Positions 32,864-40,733 of a stretch of DNA of 64,000 bases are shown here, one piece after another. A program made the position numbers and the translations under genes. A model generated the notes under the pieces. It was not told the origin of the DNA. It saw only the letters and a list, made by a program, of their open reading frames with translations, and ran no database searches. The number at the start of each line of letters is the position of its first letter. Within the stretch, counting starts at the first letter, position 1. The stretch comes from Roseivirga thermotolerans (GTDB lineage Bacteria > Bacteroidota > Bacteroidia > Cytophagales > Cyclobacteriaceae), in assembly GCF_014653175.1 (NCBI RefSeq), contig NZ_BNAG01000004.1, positions 496,001-560,000 of the forward strand. The letters run 5' to 3'.

Positions 32864-33538
32864 ATGGAAACTTCTTCACCGACAACGGCCATTATCTTCT
32901 TTGCTTTTTCAGCATCTCGAGAAACGAGTCGTAAAAAGCTGATGAATGAAAGCAAAGCTAACACTGCTCTGCTGGAGGCTCTTCGTGCTCAAAGCCTGCA
33001 AAAAGCCATGGCTACTCAGTTTCCTGTTTTTGAGTTCAACGAACACAATCAAAGAGGCGCTAATTTTGGAGAAAGGCTCCAATCAGCTTTTGACAGTGTT
33101 TTTAGCCAAAACTTTGAGAGGGTTATTTGTATTGGTGCCGATTGCCCCGAGCTAACCTCTGAAGATTTGACCACAGCGGCCAATGCCCTTAGCAAAACAG
33201 ATATTGTTATTGGCCCCGATTTGAGAAAAGGAATGTTTTTACTGGCCATGAATCGTTATGGCTATGAGCAGCTTTCATTCGAAGCTTTAGCCTGGCAAAG
33301 CCCACAATTAATCGAGAGCCTCCACACTCATTGCCAACAGCTATCCATTTTCTTTCTCAACCCTAAGTTCGATCTGAATAAAGCCTTCGATCTCTGTGCT
33401 CAAAGTAACTCAACCGTTCTTAAAAAACTGCTCAAGGTCATTCGGTCAACTCTTAACACAGCCACCTACCATTTCAATTTTCTTTGCAGTATTCTCATCA
33501 ACTCACAACTTCCCCAGCGTGCTCCGCCCATGCAGTAA
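32864..33538 (+). CDS. DUF2064 (TIGR04282-like) nucleotidyl/glycosyl-transferase, degenerate N-terminus
   Basis: The 224-residue protein has the GT-A-like core of DUF2064: QRGANFGERLQSAFD, ICIGADCPELTSEDL (D-x-D-like metal site) and DIVIGPDLRKGMFLLAMNR. Members of this family are annotated as glycosyltransferases linked to arsenosugar pathways. The usual first motif (FAKNPxxGxVKTRL) is replaced by FAFSASRETSRKKLM, so nucleotide binding may be weakened. I use the ATG at 32864; an in-frame TTG lies 12 bases upstream. The C-terminal ~35 residues (INSQLPQRAPPMQ) are unusual. It precedes susC by 48 bp and may be in that operon. Confidence 0.7.
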   Translation: METSSPTTAIIFFAFSASRETSRKKLMNESKANTALLEALRAQSLQKAMATQFPVFEFNEHNQRGANFGERLQSAFDSVFSQNFERVICIGADCPELTSEDLTTAANALSKTDIVIGPDLRKGMFLLAMNRYGYEQLSFEALAWQSPQLIESLHTHCQQLSIFFLNPKFDLNKAFDLCAQSNSTVLKKLLKVIRSTLNTATYHFNFLCSILINSQLPQRAPPMQ

Positions 33539-33586
33539 TCGGTTCATGCACACATAAACATTCATCTACCACCTTATAAATTACAT

Positions 33587-36500
33587 ATGAAAACGCTTCT
33601 TTTAGGGCTGTTCGGGCAGTTCCTTTTTCTGTCTGTTATGGCACAGTCGTCTGTGACCGGTGTTGTGACCGACATAGGCAAAAATCCATTGCCTGGAGTA
33701 ACCATTGCCATAGAAGGCACCACAAAAGGCACCATTACGAATGCTCAGGGTCAATTTCAGATAAACACTGAAAGCGGTGAAGTACTGGTGTTCTCATCGG
33801 TTGGCTTTCAAACCCTCAAAATTATAGTGGACGGACAAACACCACTGAATATAACTATGCAAGAAAGCTTAGGCTCTCTGGGAGATTTTGTGGTCACAGC
33901 CCTTGGTATAGAGCGGCAAACCCAAGATCTTGGCTATAATATTCAACGACTTGAGCCTAAAGCCATAGGAGAGGTAAAAGCTGCCAACTTTGTAGATAAT
34001 CTGGCCGGTAAACTAGCCGGTGTTACTGTAACCCAGGGGGCTACAGGCGTTGGATCTACTTCTAAAATCACTATTAGGGGAGAAGCTTCATTTACCAACA
34101 ATAATCCTTTGTTTGTGGTAGATGGCACTCCAGTAAATAATAATTCGGTAGTAAACTTTACCAACGATGCAGCTGCCGGTTTTCAGGAAGTAGATTTTGG
34201 CAACGGAGCCATGGAAATCAACGCTGACGATGTAGCATCGGTTTCTGTGTTGAAAGGCCCCGCAGCCTCGGCTCTATATGGCACCCGGGCGTCTAACGGA
34301 GTTATAATCATTACCACCAAAGACGGCCGTAGTGCACAAGGAATGGGACTCAGCTTCAACAGTAGCACCTTTTTCGATCGAGCCTTTCAACTGCCCCGGT
34401 TTCAAAACAGCTATGGTCAAGGCAACTCCGGTCAGTTTGAGTTTGTAGACGGCCTGGGTGGGGGGATTAATGACAATATCTCTTACAGTTGGGGGCCAAG
34501 ACTAGATGCCGGGCTTCTTATACCTCAATACGATAGTCCTGTAACTTTGCCCGATGGAAGGGTGGTAAGGGGAGGCGATGTGGCCGTACATGGCGGTAGC
34601 CCCATTACACCTACTCCCTTTGTTTCTCATCCTGATAACCTTAAAAACTTCTACCAAACGGGAATTACAGCCATTAATAATCTTGCCGTAGCCTCAGGCA
34701 CTGAAAAAGGCGATGTAAGAATCTCCTTTACCGATCTTAGAAGCAAGTCTATTATACCGGGAGTTAATCTGGATCGTACCACTCTTTCGGCCAGGCTGAA
34801 TCTCAGGCCTAACCCAAAGCTTAAAATTTCAAGCTTTATCACTTATTCCAATGCTCAATCAGACAATCGGCCTTCCAGTGGCTATGGATCGGAAAACGTC
34901 AACTATGCTTTGGTAGCCTGGGGGCCACGATCTTTAAACATTGCCCCTATGAAAAACTACTGGCAACCCGGACTGGAAAACACGCAGCAATACTCTTTTA
35001 ACTATACTTTTTTTGACAATCCCTACTTCACTTTGTTGGAGAATCGCAACTCATTGAACCGGGACAGACTCTTTGGCAACCTGATGGCCCGCTACATTTT
35101 GTCGGACTATTGGAGTGCGAGTTTGCGCAGTGGCATGGATTATTCCTCCGAACAACGCCAATTTAGGAGAGCATTTAGTTCTAACCGGTTTAGGAATGGT
35201 GCCTATGCCGTGCACGATGTATTGTTTAGGGAACACAATACCGATGTTCTCATCAATTATGTAAGGGAATTCGGGTCTTTCAGCTTTGAAGGTTCTGCCG
35301 GAGCCAATCGAATGGATCAGCGGGCATCTACCCTGCAATCACAAGCACTTTCACTGGCTCAGCCGGGAGTGTTTAGACTCTCCAATGCGGCCTCACCTCT
35401 GGAGGTTTTTGAGTTTTTATCTAAAAAACGAATTAACAGTGTCTATGCTTGGGCAAAATTGGGTTATCATGATTTTCTCTTTCTTGAACTTACGGGCCGA
35501 AATGACTGGTCCAGTGCCCTGGCAAGCCCTACGTCTACCGAAAACGTGAGCTTCTTTTATCCATCCGTTTCAGGATCGTTCGTAGCCTCAAACCTATGGA
35601 GAATGCCCACTTCCGTAGACTTTCTAAAACTAAGAGCTTCTTATGCGCAGGTGGGCAACGATACCGATCCCTACCAGACTGCCGGTGTTTTTAATGCACA
35701 AACACCCTATAGAGGCCAGCCCACATTCAGTGAGCAATCTACCATTGCCAATCCCAATCTGCTTCCGGAAAGAACCCGGTCTTTTGAAATTGGGAGCGAG
35801 GCCCGAATGCTCAACAGTCGCATACATGTGGACCTCACATACTACAATGCCATTACCAGCAACCAGATAATTTCGCTTCCTGTCTCCATCACTTCGGGCT
35901 ATACAGAACGAGTAGTGAATGGTGGCCGCGTGAGATCGGAAGGAGTAGAGGCTATTGTTGGAGTTAACTGGATGTCGCGAGGCCAAATGAGCTGGACAGG
36001 TACCTTTAATTTTAGCCGTAACATAACCACCGTACTCGATCTTCCCAATGGTGTAGACCGACTTACGCTGGCTTATAGCCGTATTTATGATAACGTAAAT
36101 CAAACTGTATTCTTTCAGGTGGAAGAAGGCGGAAGAGTTGGTGATATGTATGGAACAGGTTACCTGAAAACCGAAGATGGGAGATTTATAGTGGGTGAAA
36201 ATGGCTTGTACATTCCTGACAATCGCTTACAAAAACTGGGCAACTATAACCCCGATTTTATACTGGGTTATACTAATGAAATTCGCTTTAACAATTGGAA
36301 TTTCAATTTTGTATTTGACTGGCGTCAGGGTGGAGAATTGGTATCCCGAACACTGGCCCTGGCCGCAGTAGGAGGTCAGTTAGAAGAAACCGCTTATCGA
36401 CCAGAGGCAGGTATTGTGGCTAATGGTGTAGTCAACACCGGCTCTGCCGACAACCCTGTGTATGTAGAAAATACCAAAGCAGTATCTGCTGAAGCCTACT

Positions 36501-36787
36501 ATCGCAATTTTTACGATAGAAACCATGAAGAAAACAATACTTACAATGCCAGCTTTCTCAAACTACGTCAGCTATCCGTTGGCTATCGTTTTAGTGGTTC
36601 CTTCTTTCAAAATGGTAAAAGTTTAGATGTAGCCCTTGTTGGCAGAAATCTTTTTGCAATCTCTGAAATACCTCATTTCGATCCGGAACAACTGGCCGTA
36701 CAAGGACAACAGTTTGTAAGTGGTGTTGAAGATATGTCTTATGCCACCACCAGAAGCATAGGGTTTAAACTAGGTTTCAATTTTTAA
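33587..36787 (+). CDS. SusC/RagA-family TonB-dependent outer-membrane transporter
   Basis: The 1066-residue protein has a signal peptide (to about residue 19, VMAQ), a CarboxypepD-regulatory-like beta domain (about 22-95, GVVTDIGKNPLPGVTIAIEG), a plug domain (about 110-250, FVVDGTPVNNN and SVLKGPAASALYGTRASNG) and a 22-strand barrel ending in an aromatic residue (FKLGFNF). There is no N-terminal STN domain, so it is unlikely to signal to an anti-sigma factor. It transports a bulky ligand captured with the SusD-like lipoprotein encoded 10 bp downstream. The ligand is unknown; no glycoside hydrolase gene lies beside it, so a glycan substrate is not assured. Confidence 0.94.
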   Translation: MKTLLLGLFGQFLFLSVMAQSSVTGVVTDIGKNPLPGVTIAIEGTTKGTITNAQGQFQINTESGEVLVFSSVGFQTLKIIVDGQTPLNITMQESLGSLGDFVVTALGIERQTQDLGYNIQRLEPKAIGEVKAANFVDNLAGKLAGVTVTQGATGVGSTSKITIRGEASFTNNNPLFVVDGTPVNNNSVVNFTNDAAAGFQEVDFGNGAMEINADDVASVSVLKGPAASALYGTRASNGVIIITTKDGRSAQGMGLSFNSSTFFDRAFQLPRFQNSYGQGNSGQFEFVDGLGGGINDNISYSWGPRLDAGLLIPQYDSPVTLPDGRVVRGGDVAVHGGSPITPTPFVSHPDNLKNFYQTGITAINNLAVASGTEKGDVRISFTDLRSKSIIPGVNLDRTTLSARLNLRPNPKLKISSFITYSNAQSDNRPSSGYGSENVNYALVAWGPRSLNIAPMKNYWQPGLENTQQYSFNYTFFDNPYFTLLENRNSLNRDRLFGNLMARYILSDYWSASLRSGMDYSSEQRQFRRAFSSNRFRNGAYAVHDVLFREHNTDVLINYVREFGSFSFEGSAGANRMDQRASTLQSQALSLAQPGVFRLSNAASPLEVFEFLSKKRINSVYAWAKLGYHDFLFLELTGRNDWSSALASPTSTENVSFFYPSVSGSFVASNLWRMPTSVDFLKLRASYAQVGNDTDPYQTAGVFNAQTPYRGQPTFSEQSTIANPNLLPERTRSFEIGSEARMLNSRIHVDLTYYNAITSNQIISLPVSITSGYTERVVNGGRVRSEGVEAIVGVNWMSRGQMSWTGTFNFSRNITTVLDLPNGVDRLTLAYSRIYDNVNQTVFFQVEEGGRVGDMYGTGYLKTEDGRFIVGENGLYIPDNRLQKLGNYNPDFILGYTNEIRFNNWNFNFVFDWRQGGELVSRTLALAAVGGQLEETAYRPEAGIVANGVVNTGSADNPVYVENTKAVSAEAYYRNFYDRNHEENNTYNASFLKLRQLSVGYRFSGSFFQNGKSLDVALVGRNLFAISEIPHFDPEQLAVQGQQFVSGVEDMSYATTRSIGFKLGFNF

Positions 36788-36797
36788 AAGAAGTCAG

Positions 36798-38240
36798 ATG
36801 AATACTTTATATAAGAACTATATACTTCTGTTAATCAGTATGTTATTCGTATCTTGTTCGGATGGTTTTGAAGAAATCAATACCAATCCGAATGCGCCCA
36901 TAGAGGTGCAGCCAGAGTTGCTTTTCCGTCAGGTAATTTATGACTATGGAGAACAAATGTCGTACGAAGGTTTCGTGGCGGGTAATCTACTGAGTCAGCA
37001 TTTTGCCATGGTCGATTTCAATCTGTTCGATCGGCACGACCTAAGCTCACCACAGTTGGGCGGCAATCCATGGCCCATTATTTATCGCAATTTGCGAGAT
37101 AATGAACTGGTATTAGAGGCAGCCGGAAAGAGCCCAGTTTATGAGGTATTCGAAGGGCCTGCTCTTATTCTGAAGGCCTATATGGCTGCTGCCCTCACTG
37201 ATATTTATGGAGATGTACCCTATTTCAATGCTTTAAACGGTAAGCAAGGCCACATTACCCCGGCATATGATGCTCAAGAAGATATCTATCTGGCTTCCGG
37301 AGGCATTTTAGACAATCTGGAAAAGGCCGTTGTCGCCATTAAAAATTATTCCGGGTCGCAAACATTAAAGGGAGACCTCCTGTACAACGGTAGGCTTCAG
37401 GCCTGGATAAATTTAGCCAACTCGCTGAGGATTAAGTATCTCATGAGAATTTCTGATTGGGTTGATGTAGCCCCGGCACTTCAGGCCATAGTCAATGAAG
37501 GTGAGTATATTCAAAACAATGCAGACAACGCCACGTTCGATTTTACCAACTCTCAGCCCAATACATTCAGAATGGCCGTATTGCGCTCTGGTGATTTTAA
37601 TCTTTTTGTTCAATCAGAAACCTTAGAAGAGGTTTTGGAAAACCTTAACGATCCCCGGCAGCGGGTTTTCTTCAGACCTTCTGAAGCCACAGGAAATTAT
37701 GAAGGACTAAGAAATGGACCTGATGCTTCGAACACTTCCATTTCTGTAGCCAATTACTCGCTCACCGGCACCATTTTCAGAGAGAATACGGGGGCCCTTG
37801 ATGCCAATTTTATGACGGCCTGGGAAACGTACTTTTTATTGGCAGAAGCTGCGGAAAAAGGTCTTATTTCACAAAATGCTCAAGCTTATTATGAAATGGG
37901 GGTGCAACTGGCTTTTGAATACTGGCAAAGCGAAATGCCTTCAAGCTACCTGACAACAGGAAATGCGGCTTATGGAGCGAATGGAGCGAACCCACTGGAG
38001 CAGATCATTACTCAAAAGTGGATTGCAAACACCATCAATGGCTACGAGGGATGGATTGAATTCAGAAGGACTGGATTTCCTCAACTGAAAAATGTAGCTG
38101 CCAGCCTGAACAATGGTCTCATTCCGGTAAGAATGCCATATCCTGCCGATGAAGCTGCATTAAACGCTGTGAACTACCAGGCCGCAACAGCCAACAATAA
38201 AAATAGTGTGAATAGTAAGGTTTGGTGGGATGCGAATTAA
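36798..38240 (+). CDS. SusD/RagB-family surface lipoprotein
   Basis: The 480-residue lipoprotein has a signal peptide and lipobox LFVSC, followed by the SusD hallmark DGFEEINTNPNAP. The helical TPR-like pattern includes an LKAYMAAALTDIYGDVPYFN segment and a C-terminal EGWIEFRRTGFPQL, both typical of the SusD-like group. It caps the SusC barrel in the outer membrane and helps select the ligand. Its start is 10 bp beyond the susC stop, so the two are co-transcribed. The following 250 bp hold several hairpins, which probably end or attenuate the transcript before the symporter gene. Confidence 0.93.
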   Translation: MNTLYKNYILLLISMLFVSCSDGFEEINTNPNAPIEVQPELLFRQVIYDYGEQMSYEGFVAGNLLSQHFAMVDFNLFDRHDLSSPQLGGNPWPIIYRNLRDNELVLEAAGKSPVYEVFEGPALILKAYMAAALTDIYGDVPYFNALNGKQGHITPAYDAQEDIYLASGGILDNLEKAVVAIKNYSGSQTLKGDLLYNGRLQAWINLANSLRIKYLMRISDWVDVAPALQAIVNEGEYIQNNADNATFDFTNSQPNTFRMAVLRSGDFNLFVQSETLEEVLENLNDPRQRVFFRPSEATGNYEGLRNGPDASNTSISVANYSLTGTIFRENTGALDANFMTAWETYFLLAEAAEKGLISQNAQAYYEMGVQLAFEYWQSEMPSSYLTTGNAAYGANGANPLEQIITQKWIANTINGYEGWIEFRRTGFPQLKNVAASLNNGLIPVRMPYPADEAALNAVNYQAATANNKNSVNSKVWWDAN

Positions 38241-38250
38241 ATCCGTCTTT

Positions 38251-38351
38251 GTCATTCCCTCGCAGGCGGGAACCTCCGTATTTAATGATCAAATGAGATT
38301 CCGGACATTTTTCTTCATTTTGAAACTTATGAAGAAAAATTCCGGAATGAC
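38251..38351. repeat. GTCATTCC...GGAATGAC palindromic element with long inner hairpin
   Basis: The ends GTCATTCC and GGAATGAC are inverted repeats. The inner arms TCCGGACATTTTTCTTCAT and ATGAAGAAAAATTCCGGA pair over 18 bases with a single extra base, around an 11-base loop. It lies directly after susD and could act as a transcript end or mRNA stabiliser. Same loose family as 15114. Confidence 0.8.
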
Positions 38352-38433
38352 GATAGTATGGAGTGCAGCAAACATAAGAAATGCAAAATAGCCCCCATCC
38401 AAACCTTCCGTTTGTGCGGAAAAATTTCACAAT

Positions 38434-38475
38434 GGCAGGCTGCCATGTCCCCCGCTGGCGGGGGTTAGGGGGTGG
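38434..38475. repeat. Short GC hairpins related to the CCCCC/GGGGG repeats
   Basis: GGCAGGCTGCC and CCCCCGCTGGCGGGGG are adjacent hairpins followed by TTAGGGGGT, the closing motif of the repeats around 13.9-15 kb. They lie in front of the symporter gene and look like a worn repeat copy. Confidence 0.6.
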
Positions 38476-38490
38476 AAAAGTAATCAGGAA

Positions 38491-39849
38491 ATGACCACGC
38501 AAAACATAACCCTCTGGCAATGGATACTAGTCATCGCATCTAGTTTGGTGCTGATTGCCATTTCCCCATGGGCAAAAACCAAGAGTGACTTTTTCCAAGC
38601 CACCAGAAAAAATAACAAAAAGCCCGGCTTATGGCTGTTAACGAGCAGCTTGGTCATTAGCTGGATTTTTGCCAAAAGTATTACCAATGCGGCTAATCTA
38701 GGCCTTTCTTATGGCATTGTGGGAGGCGTGGCTTATGCCACCTATTACCTATCGTTCCTTTTTGCCGGCATCATCATTTTCAAGCTGCGCGTTAAGGGAG
38801 GTTTTCAGAGCATTCATCAGTTTCTTAGTTCCAAATACGGAAGGGGAGCCGTGATTCTCTTCTCTCTTCTCATTGCTTTCAGGCTCTTTAATGAAGTCTG
38901 GTCTAACACCATAGTGATTGGCAGTTACTTCGGTGAAGTGGGCTCCAAGCCTTATTATTTGGCTATTCTGGTCTTTACCTTGCTCACTTTGCTCTATTCC
39001 CTCAAAGGAGGGCTCAGCAGCTCTATGCTGACTGATGCCATTCAGATGGTGCTGTTTGCCGTACTGTTATGCGTAATTCTTGGGGTAATACTTCCTGATT
39101 CCGATGGTATTTCAAGCTATCTCGGCTCTGGTGACTGGAGCCTTTCTGGTGGAGTAGATTTGCTACTGGTTGCTCTGATTCAGTCCATTAGCTACCCATT
39201 TCATGATCCTGTGATGACGGATAGGGGTTTTATTACTGATCCGCAGACCATGAAGAAGGCCTTCTATTGGGCGGTTCCTATCGGCTTTATCTGTATTGTG
39301 CTCTTCAGTTTTATAGGCGTCTATGCTGCTCAAAAGGGCATGGAAGGTGAAGCTGCGGTTGAAGTAGCACAATCACTTGGAATCATTAGCATGTTGGTAA
39401 TCAACTTGATCATGATTACATCAGCCTCGTCTACGCTGGACTCTGCCTTTGCTTCCTTTTCCAAGCTGATGGCGGTTGACCTGAAAATCGGACAGGCCAG
39501 TGTCAGTTCTGGCCGCTTGATTATGGTGTTGATTGCTGTTCTCGGTACCATTCCAGTGTTTTTCAATCCCACGGTGTTGTCGGCTACCACCATTTCCGGT
39601 ACCATGGTTATTGGTTTGGCGCCTGTTTTTGTTTTCTGGCAATGGCGCGTTCATCGCTTGGCATTTGTGTTGACGGTGTTAACAGGAACGGCCTTCGGTA
39701 TCTGGTTTGCCACAGGAGCTTATCCCAAAGAATGGGTGTTCTTTCCGGGAAGTTATGGCGATTTACTTAGTGTAAACCTATTGGGTACAGCGGCCTGTTT
39801 TTTAGTATTTATCTTCATGAAAAGAAAAGGAAATGCATTGGTTGGATAA
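38491..39849 (+). CDS. Sodium:solute symporter (SSS family)
   Basis: The 452-residue inner-membrane protein has about 12-13 hydrophobic segments. It shows an SSS-type N-terminal half (ASSLVLIAISPWAKTKSDFF, IYGxxGG-like turn LSYGIVGGVAY) and the conserved pattern LLYSLKGGLSSSMLTDAIQM, in which Ser/Thr-rich helices line the sodium site. It would take a solute from the periplasm, probably the one delivered by SusC/SusD just upstream. It overlaps the metallophosphoesterase gene by 17 bp. The sequence does not reveal the solute; it is shorter than classical sugar or proline symporters (~500-550). Confidence 0.87.
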   Translation: MTTQNITLWQWILVIASSLVLIAISPWAKTKSDFFQATRKNNKKPGLWLLTSSLVISWIFAKSITNAANLGLSYGIVGGVAYATYYLSFLFAGIIIFKLRVKGGFQSIHQFLSSKYGRGAVILFSLLIAFRLFNEVWSNTIVIGSYFGEVGSKPYYLAILVFTLLTLLYSLKGGLSSSMLTDAIQMVLFAVLLCVILGVILPDSDGISSYLGSGDWSLSGGVDLLLVALIQSISYPFHDPVMTDRGFITDPQTMKKAFYWAVPIGFICIVLFSFIGVYAAQKGMEGEAAVEVAQSLGIISMLVINLIMITSASSTLDSAFASFSKLMAVDLKIGQASVSSGRLIMVLIAVLGTIPVFFNPTVLSATTISGTMVIGLAPVFVFWQWRVHRLAFVLTVLTGTAFGIWFATGAYPKEWVFFPGSYGDLLSVNLLGTAACFLVFIFMKRKGNALVG

Positions 39850-40666
39850 GGTGAAGGACATAGGGACACTCTGTGGCGAAGTGATGATATTTGGTGGTGT
39901 GTACAGTAATCTTCAGGCACTGGAAGCTTTGCATGAGATAGCCGGGGAGAAGGAAATTCCGGCATCCAATATCATCTGTACGGGTGATATGGTGGGCTAT
40001 TGTGCTCAGCCGGTGGAAGTGCTGGACTTCATCAGAAACTGGGGCATTCATGCCATTCTGGGCAATGTGGAGATACAGCTCAAAGAAGGGGAAGGGGACT
40101 GCGGTTGTAACTTCAATGACGGCTCCCGCTGTGATCTGTTTTCCAGGCAATGGTATCCTTTTGCGCAATCGCAAGTAAGGTCTGAACAAATTGAATGGCT
40201 ACGGGAATTACCGGAGTTTATCCGCTTTCAATTTGCCGGAAAAAGCTGCTTTGTATTGCATGGGGGCCTTGAAAACATCTCAGAATATATTTTTGAGTCT
40301 ACCCCAGACGAACGCAAGCGTGCCATTTTAGATCAGACGCAGTCAGACATTATCCTGGCCGGACATTGCGGTTTGCCCTTTAATAGCCCTGTAGAAGATA
40401 AACTTTGGCTCAATCCCGGAGTCATCGGCATGCCCGCCAATGACGGCACTCCACGCGTCTGGTATATGTTGTTGAACGACCGAAACGGATTCTCCTTTCA
40501 ACACCAGTCCTTTACCTACAACCACGACCTCGCCAACCAGTTGATGTTGGAAAAAGGCCTACCTAAAACCTATGCCGCCACCCTTAAAACAGGCATCTGG
40601 GATAATTGTGAGATTTTGCCGGAGGTAGAGGCTGGGAGGCAGGGGAAGAGGATTAGGCTTGATTAG
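39833..40666 (+). CDS. Calcineurin-like metallophosphoesterase, non-standard metal ligands
   Basis: This 277-residue protein has the calcineurin-like order of blocks but altered ligands. Motif I reads FGGVYSNLQALEA instead of xDxHxNxxALxA, motif II is GDMVGYC, motif III is GNVE rather than GNHD, then LHGG, and the last is GHCGLPF rather than GHTHxPF. A Cys-rich stretch DCGCNFNDGSRC follows motif III. The fold is still recognisable, so it may bind a different metal, bind another ligand, or be inactive. The start is 17 bp inside the symporter gene; an alternative ATG at 39884 lies next to the first conserved block. Probably cytoplasmic. Confidence 0.75.
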   Translation: MHWLDKVKDIGTLCGEVMIFGGVYSNLQALEALHEIAGEKEIPASNIICTGDMVGYCAQPVEVLDFIRNWGIHAILGNVEIQLKEGEGDCGCNFNDGSRCDLFSRQWYPFAQSQVRSEQIEWLRELPEFIRFQFAGKSCFVLHGGLENISEYIFESTPDERKRAILDQTQSDIILAGHCGLPFNSPVEDKLWLNPGVIGMPANDGTPRVWYMLLNDRNGFSFQHQSFTYNHDLANQLMLEKGLPKTYAATLKTGIWDNCEILPEVEAGRQGKRIRLD

Positions 40667-40733
40667 TGCGCTTACAATCTGCGTATTGCTCCCTGTTTTG
40701 ATTCCTCCCGATTTAAAGTAAGCAACGTGTCGG

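Noticed and set aside
35630-36103. Antisense ORF (157 codons) inside susC
   Set aside because: It is a shadow of the long susC frame with no signal, start context or homology.
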